This document shows, in pieces, positions 26,738 to 36,754 of a stretch of 64,000 nucleotides of DNA. Numbering within the stretch: the first letter of the stretch is position 1; each line of letters begins with the position of its first letter. The notes beneath the pieces were generated by a model. That model had not been told where the DNA came from and searched no databases. It saw only the letters and a list, made by a program, of their open reading frames with translations. A program made the position numbers and the translations under genes. Source of the DNA: Sporosarcina sp. P13 (GTDB lineage: Bacteria; Bacillota; Bacilli; Bacillales_A; Planococcaceae); assembly GCF_002743055.1 (NCBI RefSeq), contig NZ_PDYM01000016.1, forward strand, positions 1 to 64,000, in the 5' to 3' direction.

Positions 26738-29632
26738 ATGGGAGATTTTATTCGACAATTAGAGGCGTCATTACATAAGGGGTTTGTAGATAAAGCGGGC
26801 GCGACTAGTGGTAGTTATAAGCCTGAATTACTAGTGAATAGTTCAATACAAAATAAAACTGTACTATCGTCTATTCAGGATGAACTTCGACATTGCGAGC
26901 AGTTTTTCTTTTCTGTTGCATTTATAACAGAAAGTGGTCTAGCTACACTAAAATCATTATTCTATGATTTACATCAACGGGGTGTAACGGGGAGAATTAT
27001 TACGTCCACCTATCTTTATTTTAATCAACCAAAGGTATTTCGTGAACTACTTAAAATTCCTAACGTTGAAGTTCGACTGACACAAAAAGAAGGTTTTCAT
27101 TCGAAAGGTTATATATTTCAGCAAGCAGATCAGTATTCATTAATTGTGGGGAGTTCCAACTTAACGGCGCATGCTTTACAAGTGAACTATGAGTGGAACG
27201 TCAAATTAACATCTCATAGCAACGGGGAAATTGTCTACCATTTCAAAGACCAGTTTGAAGAAGTGTGGAGTGATGCCAATATACTGACAGAGACTTGGAT
27301 TGCGCAGTACGAAGTCGGTTATCAAGCCAATGCAGAGCGTACGATGGCTAGTCAAGTGCTGGAACATCCCTCAGCCTACCAAACGAATGCTATTGAAAGA
27401 GCCCTGGAAGTTACCCCAAATAAAATGCAGCAGGCGGCACTATCTAAAATAGACGCTGTACGTGAGAAAGGTCATGACAAAGGCTTGGTCATTTCTGCAA
27501 CGGGTACAGGTAAAACCTATTTATCTGCTTTTGATGTACGGAGAGTCGCACCTGAGCGAATGCTTTTCATCGTACATCGTGAACAAATCTTGAAAAAAGC
27601 TAAGGAAGACTTTAAACGGGTTCTAGGCGGGATTGAAGAAGATTTCGGGTTGTATGTCGGTTCAAATCGACAAGCGGATAAAAGGTATGTATTTGCAAGT
27701 ATCCAAACATTATCAAAGCCAGGTAATCTTGAAGAATTCGACCCAAAAGCTTTTGATTATATATTAATTGATGAAGTACATAAAGCGGGAGCCGCTAGCT
27801 ATTTAAGAGTAATCAATCATTTCCAACCGAAGTTTTTACTAGGAATGACTGCTACACCTGAACGGACAGATGACTTTAATATTTATGAGCTATTTGATTA
27901 TAATATTGCTTATGAAATTCGCTTACAAGAAGCATTGGAAGAAGACATGCTTTGTCCGTTCCACTATTTTGGCGTAACAGACTTTGAAATGGATGGCGAG
28001 TTGATAGGTGACCATACGGTACTCTCCAAATTAGTAACGAGTGAACGTGTAGGGCATATCATTGATAAAATTACGTACTATAGTCATGCGGGAGACAAAG
28101 TGAAAGGACTTATGTTTTGTAGTCGAAAAGAAGAAGCTCGGATGTTGTCTGAAGAGCTAAATATGCGTGGCTATAAAACGGTCGCTTTGACTGGTGATGA
28201 TTCAAACGAAGAGCGTATGACTAGAGTGCAACAGTTGGAAAATGGGGAATTAGAGTATATCTTAACAGTCGATATTTTTAACGAAGGCATTGATATTCCT
28301 AGTATTAATCAAGTGGTGATGTTAAGGCAGACTCAGTCTAGCATTATCTTTATTCAACAATTGGGTCGTGGATTACGAAAGTATGCAGGAAAACCATTCG
28401 TAACTGTGATCGATTTTATCGGTAACTATGCGAATAACTATTTGATTCCTATAGCATTGTCGGGTGACCGATCGATGAATAAAGACAATGTTCGTCGATA
28501 TACGAAGGATACTAGTTATATTAAAGGCATCTCGACTATAAACTTTGAAGATATTGCTCAAAAGCGGATCTTTAGCGCAATTAGCAGTAGTAATCTGACA
28601 TCCTTGAAAGTCTTGCGTGATGCATATCGGGATTTGAAAAATAAATTAGGCAGAGTTCCTTATCTATATGACTTTGTAGAACAGCATTCTATTGATCCGG
28701 TCGTTATTGTAGAAAAGCACAATAACTATTTCAATTTCCTATTGCGGTTGAAAGAAGAAACACCAATGATCACACCTTATGAAAGCCAAGTATTGACGAT
28801 GTTCTCGTTAGAGTTGATGAATGGTAAACGAGTGCATGAAATCGTGCTAGCAGAGTTATTAATAGCTAAGGGAAGTGTACATGTGGACGAGTTCATAGAA
28901 CAACTCCAGTTACGCGGGTGTCATGTAGATTCGGATACGATTGCATCTGTACGACGTATATATGATTTGTCATTTTATACACAAAATGCACGAAAAAAAT
29001 ATGGTGACAATGCTATTATTAATATGGATAGTAATAAAGTATTTACATTTAATGATTCGATTCGACGAAGTCTAGACAATGATTCTTATGCAGCATTTTT
29101 ACTAACTGATATTTTATGTTGTGCGCGTGAAAAGGCGAAGAATTATGATTGTGCACAACCACTGACATTGCATGCAAAGTATTCACGTAAAGATGTATGC
29201 AAGTTGCTAAACTGGCAAGCAGACGAGAGTTCCACGATGTACGGCTATAAAACGAAACATGGTACATGTCCTGTCTTCGTTACGTATCATAAGCACGGTG
29301 AAGTAGAGTCGAGTGTAGATTATGGTGATAAATTCATTAACCCGGAGTTATTCAAGTGGTATACACGTAGCAATCGCACACTTCAATCCAAAGAAGTACA
29401 AACAATTATTCGTGCCAAGCAACAAAATATTGATATTCATCTATTTGTAAAGAAAGATGATGACGAGGGCACGGATTTCTATTACTTGGGTAAGGGATTC
29501 CCAGACCAACAAAGTGTAGCTGAAGATCGTATGCTCGACAGTAAAGGCAAGAGATTGCCTGTTGTTCATATGAATATGCTGATGGAGCATGCAGTTGAAA
29601 GTAAATTGTATGATTATTTAATAGAAGCTTAA
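26738..29632 (+). CDS. PLD nuclease-like / superfamily 2 helicase / DUF3427 protein
   Basis: A 964-residue multidomain protein. A phospholipase-D-like domain (about 30-190) has H121, K123 and GSSNLT (138-143), but the Asp of a canonical HxKx4D motif is Gln (Q128). A superfamily 2 helicase follows: Walker A SATGTGKT (253-260), DEVH (345-348), TATPERTD (371-378) and QQLGRGLRK (540-548). The last third (about 600-964) corresponds to DUF3427. Relatives are often found in accessory or defence-linked regions; the biochemical role is not established. It follows the Nudix gene by 15 bases and is ended by a strong terminator. Confidence 0.88.
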   Translation: MGDFIRQLEASLHKGFVDKAGATSGSYKPELLVNSSIQNKTVLSSIQDELRHCEQFFFSVAFITESGLATLKSLFYDLHQRGVTGRIITSTYLYFNQPKVFRELLKIPNVEVRLTQKEGFHSKGYIFQQADQYSLIVGSSNLTAHALQVNYEWNVKLTSHSNGEIVYHFKDQFEEVWSDANILTETWIAQYEVGYQANAERTMASQVLEHPSAYQTNAIERALEVTPNKMQQAALSKIDAVREKGHDKGLVISATGTGKTYLSAFDVRRVAPERMLFIVHREQILKKAKEDFKRVLGGIEEDFGLYVGSNRQADKRYVFASIQTLSKPGNLEEFDPKAFDYILIDEVHKAGAASYLRVINHFQPKFLLGMTATPERTDDFNIYELFDYNIAYEIRLQEALEEDMLCPFHYFGVTDFEMDGELIGDHTVLSKLVTSERVGHIIDKITYYSHAGDKVKGLMFCSRKEEARMLSEELNMRGYKTVALTGDDSNEERMTRVQQLENGELEYILTVDIFNEGIDIPSINQVVMLRQTQSSIIFIQQLGRGLRKYAGKPFVTVIDFIGNYANNYLIPIALSGDRSMNKDNVRRYTKDTSYIKGISTINFEDIAQKRIFSAISSSNLTSLKVLRDAYRDLKNKLGRVPYLYDFVEQHSIDPVVIVEKHNNYFNFLLRLKEETPMITPYESQVLTMFSLELMNGKRVHEIVLAELLIAKGSVHVDEFIEQLQLRGCHVDSDTIASVRRIYDLSFYTQNARKKYGDNAIINMDSNKVFTFNDSIRRSLDNDSYAAFLLTDILCCAREKAKNYDCAQPLTLHAKYSRKDVCKLLNWQADESSTMYGYKTKHGTCPVFVTYHKHGEVESSVDYGDKFINPELFKWYTRSNRTLQSKEVQTIIRAKQQNIDIHLFVKKDDDEGTDFYYLGKGFPDQQSVAEDRMLDSKGKRLPVVHMNMLMEHAVESKLYDYLIEA

Positions 29633-29671
29633 AACCCGTGAGATTGCGTAGTTGCATTCTCACGGGTTTTG
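29631..29671 (+). terminator. Terminator after the PLD-helicase gene
   Basis: AAAACCCGTGAGA and TCTCACGGGTTTT form a stem around TTGCGTAGTTGCAT. It starts inside the stop codon. Confidence 0.9.
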
Positions 29672-29776
29672 CATATTAAAACGGGGAATTGGTAGGGGAT
29701 CAAGAAATGATGTCAATCTACGAAATATGATGTAAAATGACAAAGGCGCGTCTACTAAGAAAGGACGGAATTTCAC

Positions 29777-30628
29777 GTGAAGATCCAGACAACGAAGAGA
29801 AAGTTACTTATAGAGTATAGTTGGGTTATGATTGGCTCAATATTTGTGGGCTTAGCCTTTAATATATTTTTCTTACCTGCTAGGCTTGCAGCAGGTGGTG
29901 TATCGGGAATTAGTACAATTTTGTATGAACTGTATGGATTTGAACCAGCGTTTATACAATGGCTAATTAATATCCCGGTTTTTTTCCTTGGATTCGCATT
30001 GCTTGGAAAAGAGTTTAGCCTCAAAACATTAGTAGGTACATTTTTTGTACCATTTACTATTTGGGCGAGTGCTGATATCCCGTTTACGATAGATAATCCG
30101 CTGTTATCAGCAATCTATGGGGGGATACTACTAGGAGTGGGGCTCGGTATTGTTTATCGTGGGAACGGCTCTACGGGAGGTCTCGCAACGGTTGCGCAAA
30201 TTGTTAAGAAATATTCGGGTTTGTCTAGTGGCTATGCCCAACTACTCGTCGATGGTATGGTTGTCGTCGCTTCCGCGGTAGTGTTCAATCTTGAATTAGC
30301 CCTTTTTGCGATGATGGCCATTTTTGTAACGAGTAAAGTAATCGACTTTGTGCAATTACAAACATCTCCTTCAAAACTGGTACTAATTATTACTGAACAG
30401 GAAGAAAGAATTCAGACGATTATTAAGGAAGAAATTGATCGAGGGCTGACAAAAGTTCGATCGGTTGGCGGTTTTTCTAATCAAGAGAAAACAATGATTT
30501 TATGTGTAGTAGAGCAACAAGAAGCAATTTATTTGAAAAGAGTACTACAGGAAGAAGAGCCGCATTCATTTGTCGTATTTTTAAATGCATCTGAAATTTT
30601 GGGGAAGGGCTTTTCACTTGCTAAATAA
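29777..30628 (+). CDS. YitT-family membrane protein (DUF2179)
   Basis: A 283-residue protein with five to six N-terminal membrane segments (about 12-190) and a cytoplasmic DUF2179 domain (about 205-283). FLPARLAAGGVSGISTILYE (34-53) and RGNGSTGGLATVAQIV (128-143) are family signatures. Function is not known for most members. The start is GTG at 29777, with AAGGACGG 8 bases upstream. Confidence 0.9.
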   Translation: MKIQTTKRKLLIEYSWVMIGSIFVGLAFNIFFLPARLAAGGVSGISTILYELYGFEPAFIQWLINIPVFFLGFALLGKEFSLKTLVGTFFVPFTIWASADIPFTIDNPLLSAIYGGILLGVGLGIVYRGNGSTGGLATVAQIVKKYSGLSSGYAQLLVDGMVVVASAVVFNLELALFAMMAIFVTSKVIDFVQLQTSPSKLVLIITEQEERIQTIIKEEIDRGLTKVRSVGGFSNQEKTMILCVVEQQEAIYLKRVLQEEEPHSFVVFLNASEILGKGFSLAK

Positions 30629-30766
30629 GTGCTAAAAGTCATAGAAAAGCCACGGTTCATACTTTATCAGTAGTACTTGCCTTTTGCCATGAATAGACAT
30701 CTACTTCGGTATCAAGGGGCATAGAAATAGGCATAATGTTTATTATATGAAATGAAAGGAGAACGT

Positions 30767-32221
30767 ATGAAAAATAAAAACCCGATAGGTTGGAATGTAG
30801 AATGTAGCTTCCGTGAGTTACCAGAAGTTTTTTATACTGTGGTAAGACCGAATATTGTTAGTTCTCCACAACTTGTCGTAGTCAATGACAAGCTTGCAAT
30901 TTCGCTTGGTCTGGATGCTAAGCAATTGAAGTCAACAGAATTTGCCGCTGTATTTGCAGGCAATGAACGCTTAGAAGGGCTGGAGCCAATTGCGCAAGCT
31001 TATGCGGGTCATCAATTCGGTAATTTTACAATGCTCGGTGACGGACGCGCAATGCTTCTTGGTGAGCAGGTTACTAAAGAAGGGAACCGAGTGGACATTC
31101 AGCTGAAAGGTTCTGGAAGGACTCCTTATTCGCGTGGAGGAGACGGTCGTGCGGCGCTTGGGCCGATGTTGCGCGAATATATCATTAGTGAAGCAATGCA
31201 TGGACTTGGTATTCCGACTACACGTAGTTTGGCTGTGGCTGTGACGGGTGAACCCGTACTGCGAGAAAAACCGTTAACAGGGGCAGTGCTGACAAGAGTA
31301 GCATCAAGTCATCTACGTGTAGGCACTTTTCAATACGCTGCTGCGCGTAAAGTCGTTGAAGACTTGCAGGCATTGGCTGATTATGCGATCAAGCGTCATA
31401 CGCCAAAATCTGCTGCTGAAGAACAATCTTATTTATCGTTGTTGGAAGAAGTAATCGCGCGTCAAGCTTCGCTCATTGCGAAGTGGCAGTTGGTAGGGTT
31501 CATCCATGGCGTAATGAATACTGACAATATGACGATTAGCGGTGAAACGATTGATTATGGCCCGTGTGCATTTATGGATAGCTATGATCCAGCGACGGTC
31601 TTTAGCTCAATTGATGTGCAAGGAAGATATTCTTATCGTAATCAGCCAGGTATCGCGGAATGGAATTTGACTCGATTCGCTGAAACACTTTTACCATTAT
31701 TGCATGAAGATAAGGACGAGGCTGTGAAACTCGCGGAGAGTAAGCTTTCTGAATTTGCCAGGTTGTATGTAACTGAATGGATGAGTGGGATGCGCGCGAA
31801 ACTTGGTCTATTCAATGAAGAAGAACAAGATGAAACGTTAGTGAAGGATTTACTGGACATTATGAAAGATCAGCAGGCAGATTATACAAATACGTTCCGT
31901 TCATTGACATTAGGACAAGCGGAGAACATATTCAGTACTGCTGACTTTATGGAATGGAAAGAACGTTGGGCCGCTAGATTAAAACGTCAGCCGAATGATA
32001 AAGAAGCGGTAGAGAAGCTGATGAAACAGCATAATCCTTCCGTTATTCCAAGAAATTATTACGTGGAAGAAGCTTTAGAAGCTGCAGGAAGTGGTAATCT
32101 AACACCATTCGTCAAGTTGCTAGACGTACTTGAGAATCCGTATGCGTATACGGTGGAGCAAGAAGAGTATGTGAATCCACCAGAAGACAAGACTTCTTAT
32201 CAAACGTATTGTGGGACATAA
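30767..32221 (+). CDS. selO: Protein adenylyltransferase SelO (YdiU family)
   Basis: A 484-residue pseudokinase-fold enzyme that transfers AMP to Ser, Thr or Tyr of target proteins. [18 protein letters not shown] (79-94), [18 protein letters not shown] (112-129) and HGVMNTDNM (247-255, with D253) followed by [10 protein letters not shown] (262-271) form the ATP site. The C-terminus TYCGT carries the conserved redox-sensitive Cys seen in SelO proteins. The ATG at 30767 follows AAAGGAGA; an upstream ATG at 30752 is in front of that site. A terminator follows directly. Confidence 0.95.
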   Translation: MKNKNPIGWNVECSFRELPEVFYTVVRPNIVSSPQLVVVNDKLAISLGLDAKQLKSTEFAAVFAGNERLEGLEPIAQAYAGHQFGNFTMLGDGRAMLLGEQVTKEGNRVDIQLKGSGRTPYSRGGDGRAALGPMLREYIISEAMHGLGIPTTRSLAVAVTGEPVLREKPLTGAVLTRVASSHLRVGTFQYAAARKVVEDLQALADYAIKRHTPKSAAEEQSYLSLLEEVIARQASLIAKWQLVGFIHGVMNTDNMTISGETIDYGPCAFMDSYDPATVFSSIDVQGRYSYRNQPGIAEWNLTRFAETLLPLLHEDKDEAVKLAESKLSEFARLYVTEWMSGMRAKLGLFNEEEQDETLVKDLLDIMKDQQADYTNTFRSLTLGQAENIFSTADFMEWKERWAARLKRQPNDKEAVEKLMKQHNPSVIPRNYYVEEALEAAGSGNLTPFVKLLDVLENPYAYTVEQEEYVNPPEDKTSYQTYCGT

Positions 32222-32223
32222 AC

Positions 32224-32262
32224 ACAGCCTATTCGACAAATTAGTCGAGTGGGCTGTTTTTA
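32224..32262 (+). terminator. Terminator after selO
   Basis: ACAGCC/GGCTGT outer and TCGAC/GTCGA inner arms form an interrupted stem, followed by TTTTATTAG. Confidence 0.75.
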
Positions 32263-32285
32263 TTAGATCTATTATACTGTACCAA

Positions 32286-32317
32286 GCAAAAAAGTGTCTG
32301 TTTGTCTCAGACACTTC
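32286..32317 (-). terminator. Terminator of the ktrB-type gene
   Basis: AAGTGTCTG (32292-32300) and CAGACACTT (32309-32317) form a 9-bp stem; the minus strand continues TTTTTTGC. Confidence 0.8.
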
Positions 32318-32325
32318 ATCTTTAA

Positions 32326-33654
32326 TCATCCTGTATGCACGTGGTCGTATGAATAATGATACGACTCTTTTTTGGTACGGATTAATAGAAAGAATAATGT
32401 TAAGGGGCCGATGCGTCCCAAGAACATTACGAGACAAATAATGATTTCACCGACAGGGCTTAGGTCACTAGTAATGCCTAATGACAGCCCAACGGTTCCG
32501 AACGCTGAGACGGTTTCGAAGAGTAGTGGAAGAAAAGGCATTTTTTCTGTCATTGTTAATAAAAATAAAGCGACAAAGATCACGCCTGAGCTTACAGCCG
32601 CAACAGCCATGGAACGAAAGATGATTTCTGTTTTAATCGTCCGATTGAACATATGTGGTTCACTAATACCTCTGAAATAAGAAAGAGTAGTTAATAAGAT
32701 AATGATGAATGTTGTTAGTTTAATACCGGAAGCGGTTGATGCGCTACCTCCTCCGATGAACATCAGCAAAAGGGTAAGTAGTAAGGAGGATTCTTCCATA
32801 TCACTCATTGCGACCATATTGAAACCAGCTGTTCTTGGGGATACGGATTGGAAGTAAGACGTCCACACTTTATCCAAAAAGCTCAGATCCCCAATGGTTT
32901 TATGATTATGGAATTCCATGATAAGCAAAAATAGCGTAGTCATTGCATTCAATATAAGTGTGCCATAAATCATAACTTTTGTATGAAGTGTCCATTGCCG
33001 AATCGACTTCTTTTGTATAACATCCATTACTACGACAAAACCGATTCCACCGATGACGAATAATCCGGATAAGATGATAATAACCTCTGGATTACCAGCG
33101 AACGGCATGAGATTATCTGGGAACAGGAAAAACCCAGCATTATTAAACGCAGAGACAACATGAAATACACTGTAGTATAAGCCGTCTTTCCATCCAAACT
33201 CAGGTACCCAAAAGATTGATAATGCAATAAACGCAATGCCTTCTGTGATAAAAACAAACAGTAGAATTTCACGAAGGAATTTAACGGTACCTCCTATGGA
33301 CTGGTAACTAAACGTTTCTTGGATGAAGATACGGTTTTTCATACCTACCTTTCTTCCAAGAATGATGAGTATCGCTACGGCGAAAGCCATTAAGCCTACT
33401 CCACCAATTTGAATTAGTAGTAGCAGCACGACTTCACCAAATACAGTTAATGTGGAAGAGATATCAAATACACTCAATCCTGTCACGGTTGTAGCGGAAG
33501 TAGCTGTGAAAAGGGCATTTACCCAAGTAATCGGTACCTTTGTTGCGAAAGGTAATTTCAGGAGCACTGTACCGATTAAGATGGTGAATAAAAAAGATAA
33601 AGCGATTAGAGCGGGTGGAGAAATGTATTTGCGTCTTTTGCGTAGTAGTTTCAT
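32326..33654 (-). CDS. KtrB/TrkH-family potassium transporter subunit
   Basis: A 442-residue membrane protein with the four-fold M1-P-M2 design of the SKT superfamily. Filter loops appear as ATTVTGLSV (54-62), AFNNAGFF, SPRTAGFN and SAFGTVGLSL, each with its conserved glycine. GGGSASTASGIKLTT is the intramembrane loop typical of KtrB. It would take up potassium, probably with sodium coupling and gated by a KtrA/KtrC RCK protein encoded elsewhere, since none is beside it. It resembles KtrB/KtrD of Bacillus subtilis, and I cannot choose between them. Confidence 0.92.
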   Translation of the reverse strand: MKLLRKRRKYISPPALIALSFLFTILIGTVLLKLPFATKVPITWVNALFTATSATTVTGLSVFDISSTLTVFGEVVLLLLIQIGGVGLMAFAVAILIILGRKVGMKNRIFIQETFSYQSIGGTVKFLREILLFVFITEGIAFIALSIFWVPEFGWKDGLYYSVFHVVSAFNNAGFFLFPDNLMPFAGNPEVIIILSGLFVIGGIGFVVVMDVIQKKSIRQWTLHTKVMIYGTLILNAMTTLFLLIMEFHNHKTIGDLSFLDKVWTSYFQSVSPRTAGFNMVAMSDMEESSLLLTLLLMFIGGGSASTASGIKLTTFIIILLTTLSYFRGISEPHMFNRTIKTEIIFRSMAVAAVSSGVIFVALFLLTMTEKMPFLPLLFETVSAFGTVGLSLGITSDLSPVGEIIICLVMFLGRIGPLTLFFLLIRTKKESYHYSYDHVHTG

Positions 33655-34376
33655 GTGTTATTCATCTCCCGCTATTTCAGATTAGCTACCAAAATGTATA
33701 GTGAGTATTGATTGGTGTAAAAACAAATAGGTGGATGAAAAAGTTATTCAAACTGGACAAAATATAGTTCTATCGGAAGTATTTCGTGCTACAAAATACG
33801 TACGGCTTGATTAGTAGTGGAGTTATTTCTTATCGAAACTTGTCGTCTAATGCGTATAGCTTACTGGGTCTTCCCTTAGAGAAAGCCTTTTCTTCGCCAA
33901 TCCGTTTCATGATTTTTGCATTTGTTAATGCTAATAATGCTCGTTGTGCATTACGATCACTCATCTTAAGTTCTAATGCTAGTTCTTTTGCCGTGAAACT
34001 AGACCAATTCTTTTTCTTAATTACTTGGCGAATCTTATCGAATAGTTGAATATTTATATTCTCTTTTTTTAGACGTGTAAGCAAATGAATATTATGAAAT
34101 ACAGAAGTTTCATCATAATATTCTTTAGGTAAGTCAAGAATTTGTCCTTCATGGTCAATTAAAATAATATCATCAGATTCTCGTTGTGTTATTTGGAGAG
34201 CTTTTCTAGCATGCATCTCAGCTTTGAGTGCAGAATCACCAAAACCGATACCACTAGTTATTTTTCTATTCCACGTATGTTCAAGTCGTATAATTACTTC
34301 ACGAAGAGTGGATAATGTATCGATGATTTCACCACGAGAACTAAAAATCATATATTGACCTTCCCGAAAATTAATA

Positions 34377-34384
34377 AATGATCC
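34377..34384. repeat. Target-site duplication of IS66, left copy
   Basis: AATGATCC directly precedes the left end (GTAAGCCC) of the element and is identical to 36747-36754. An 8-base duplication is the normal IS66-family product. Confidence 0.9.
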
Positions 34385-34469
34385 GTAAGCCCCCAATCAA
34401 ACAACGCATATTCAAACCTAGCATCTCCCTGGTACGATGGTCGTATCAATCTTAGGAGGTGCTTTTCTT

Positions 34470-34658
34470 ATGTCCCATGAAAAATTAACGATAGTCCCCG
34501 TAACACTCCAACCTGTTCACGAAGAAAGATTCCAGCACGAAGTTTTGCCTACCTCCGGCAGGTGCACGATCAAAACCAGTTCCGCAGAAATCTCTTTTTA
34601 TAACGGACTGGAAGATCGCATCATCCAAACCGTCATAAGGGAGTTGAAACATCTATGA
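34470..34658 (+). CDS. tnpA: IS66 accessory protein TnpA
   Basis: A 62-residue protein, shorter than the roughly 100-130 residues of many IS66 TnpA proteins. It starts MSHEKLTIVPVTLQP and ends IIQTVIRELKHL. The start at 34470 has AGGAGG upstream. The gene overlaps tnpB by 4 bases. TnpA is required for IS66 transposition in an undefined way. Identification rests mainly on position ahead of tnpB and on the NGLEDRIIQTVI-type end. Confidence 0.7.
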   Translation: MSHEKLTIVPVTLQPVHEERFQHEVLPTSGRCTIKTSSAEISFYNGLEDRIIQTVIRELKHL

Positions 34659-35008
34659 AACAGGATTATACCAGCGTGAAAAATATCTATATCGTGTGTG
34701 GGAAAACGGATATGCGTAAAGGGATGGATGGTCTTGCGACCCTCATTCAAGACTCATTTGAGTTGGATCCATACAGTGACTCTATTTTTTTGTTCGCAGG
34801 GCGAAGTAAGGATCGGTATAAATGTCTGTACTTTGATGGAGATGGCTTCGCTATGTTATATAAACGATTTGATAGCGGAAAATTGCAGTGGCCGAAAAAC
34901 GAGCCGGAAGTAAGGAATCTATCACAGCAGGAGCTTCGCTGGCTGTTAGAAGGACTATCGATTCAACAGCCAAAAGCGATTCGCTCTTCTCCACAAGGAA
35001 GTTTTTGA
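34655..35008 (+). CDS. tnpB: IS66 accessory protein TnpB (Orf2)
   Basis: A 117-residue IS66 Orf2-like protein. YIVCGKTDMRKGMDGLATLI (12-31), IFLFAGRSKDRYKCLYFDGDG (44-64) and FAMLYKRFDSGKLQWP are the family's diagnostic stretches. It is needed for transposition together with TnpA and TnpC. It overlaps tnpA (ATGA). Confidence 0.95.
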   Translation: MKQDYTSVKNIYIVCGKTDMRKGMDGLATLIQDSFELDPYSDSIFLFAGRSKDRYKCLYFDGDGFAMLYKRFDSGKLQWPKNEPEVRNLSQQELRWLLEGLSIQQPKAIRSSPQGSF

Positions 35009-35081
35009 TTTTCATCTTTCTTTCTGAATTCGGACTCTTTATACTAATAAAAACGACACTGACCGGAAAGTGGTGAATGAA

Positions 35082-36656
35082 ATGTCAAAGGCTTCTACTG
35101 AGAATAAAAAACAAGTAGATAAAGTTATTCAACTGTTAGAAGAGCAATTGGCTCATTCGAACCAAAAAAATGAAGAACTGTCTAAACAAATCGAATCGCT
35201 TACGCAACAGGTACAACATTTAACCAAGATGTTATTTGGCTCCAAAACGGAGAAGTCCAAGTATCAGACGCCCGATGGGCAAGGATCTTTGTTTGACGAT
35301 GATTCTTCTTTTACAGAACCTGAGCACACAGGAGAACAAAGCCAAGAGACCCTTACCTATACTGTGGTTCGGAAAAAATCAACAAAAAAAAGAAATGACT
35401 CTTTGCGTGATGACGTAGCAGTAGAGGTGATTCATCATCATCCCGAAAACACTTCGTGCGATTGTTGCGAACTTCAAATGACGGAAATCGGAAGTAAAGT
35501 AGCCCGTGAAGAGGCAAAATTCATTCCGGCTCGTATGATGAAAGTACAGCACGTAGAGCATACATATGAATGCAAGAAATGTAAACAAGACATCTCCCAG
35601 CCCACACAAATGAAAAGGGGGAAAGCACCTCATTCACCTATCCAGCGTAGTCTCGCAGGTCCGAGTGTACTCGCTAAAGTAATCTATGACAAATTCGTAC
35701 AATATCTCCCGCTTTACCGACAGATAAAGGAGTGGACCCGTCATGGATTGGAAACGAATGATAAAAACCTATCAAACTGGGTCATTCGCGCTGCAGAGAA
35801 TTGGCTATCGCCAATTTACAATAGACTGAAAGAATGGATGATGTTTAAAAATGTGCTACATGTCGATGAGACTTATGCACAGATTATACGTCGTTCTGAT
35901 GGGAAGTCTGGCCAAACGAATGCTTATAATTGGGTGTACCGCACGGTACCTAGTCAAGGTCCGATCATCACGCTGTTTCAAAGCTCCTTATCTCGTGGCC
36001 GAAACGAGTTAGAAAGTTTTACCCAAAATTATAAGGGAATCATTGTATGTGATGGATACTCTGCCTATGGAAATCTTCCAGGTGTTACATTCGCCAACTG
36101 TTGGGCACATGTTCGACGGTATTGGTTAAAAGCGGATAGTAAAAACGGTCGAATTGGCGTTAACTTTTGCGATCAGTTATACCTTTTGGAACGTAAGTTT
36201 AAACGCTTCTCACCAAGTAAACGACGTAAATTGCGGATGAAATACTCGAAACCGATTGTCGACGAATTTTTCCGATGGATAGATGCATCGCCTTTCTTCG
36301 GTAAAAGCGCAATCGCAAAGGCAGCTGAATATACATTAAAAAGAATGGCCGGTTTACGCGCATTTTTGTCAGACGGTCGAATTGAAATCGACAATAACCC
36401 CGCTGAGAATGCCATTCGTCCCAATGTACTCGGTAGAAAAAACTGGATGCATTCCGTTAGTGAGGCTGGCGCTAGAGCAAACGCTATTTGTTTAAGTCTC
36501 GCAGAGACGGCCAAAAGCAATGGTATCGACTTCTACGAGTATCTAAAGAAACTGCTGACTGATCTGCCAAATCTGGATAACCTTCAGAATCCTCAGATTC
36601 TAGACCAGTATTTACCTTGGTCGAAGCATATCAAATCCACATGCAACACTCCATAA
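35082..36656 (+). CDS. tnpC: IS66 transposase TnpC
   Basis: A 524-residue DDE transposase. After an N-terminal coiled coil (about 10-55, leucine-zipper-like) comes a zinc-finger region with CDCC and CKKC, then the catalytic core. The DDE residues are D262 (HVDETYAQ), D324 (CDGYSAYG) and E442 (NNPAENAIRP). The ATG at 35082 follows GGAAAGTGGTGA; an upstream GTG at 35070 is also in frame. The reading frame is open throughout, so the element may still be active. Confidence 0.95.
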   Translation: MSKASTENKKQVDKVIQLLEEQLAHSNQKNEELSKQIESLTQQVQHLTKMLFGSKTEKSKYQTPDGQGSLFDDDSSFTEPEHTGEQSQETLTYTVVRKKSTKKRNDSLRDDVAVEVIHHHPENTSCDCCELQMTEIGSKVAREEAKFIPARMMKVQHVEHTYECKKCKQDISQPTQMKRGKAPHSPIQRSLAGPSVLAKVIYDKFVQYLPLYRQIKEWTRHGLETNDKNLSNWVIRAAENWLSPIYNRLKEWMMFKNVLHVDETYAQIIRRSDGKSGQTNAYNWVYRTVPSQGPIITLFQSSLSRGRNELESFTQNYKGIIVCDGYSAYGNLPGVTFANCWAHVRRYWLKADSKNGRIGVNFCDQLYLLERKFKRFSPSKRRKLRMKYSKPIVDEFFRWIDASPFFGKSAIAKAAEYTLKRMAGLRAFLSDGRIEIDNNPAENAIRPNVLGRKNWMHSVSEAGARANAICLSLAETAKSNGIDFYEYLKKLLTDLPNLDNLQNPQILDQYLPWSKHIKSTCNTP

Positions 36657-36746
36657 TCAGAGCCGCCTATTCGATTTAAAAACTCGCTATAGACGGCTAT
36701 TTATCATGCGTACCGAAAAGGTGCGTTTTTTATACTTCGGGCTTAC

Positions 36747-36754
36747 AATGATCC
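36747..36754. repeat. Target-site duplication of IS66, right copy
   Basis: AATGATCC directly follows the right end GGGCTTAC and equals 34377-34384. Confidence 0.9.

Larger units (their letters stand above)
34385..36746 (+). mobile_element. IS66-family insertion sequence, 2362 bp, apparently intact
   Basis: Terminal inverted repeats start GTAAGCCC (34385-34392) and end GGGCTTAC (36739-36746). It carries tnpA, tnpB and tnpC in the standard order, all open. Perfect 8-base flanking duplications and an interrupted gene that can be rebuilt without change point to a recent insertion. Confidence 0.93.

Noticed and set aside
29769-29784. CACGTG-centred sequence near the YitT start as a third parS (also 7074-7088 and 44643-44658)
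   Set aside because: These match parS at only about 11 or 12 of 16 positions, and two of the three lie inside genes.
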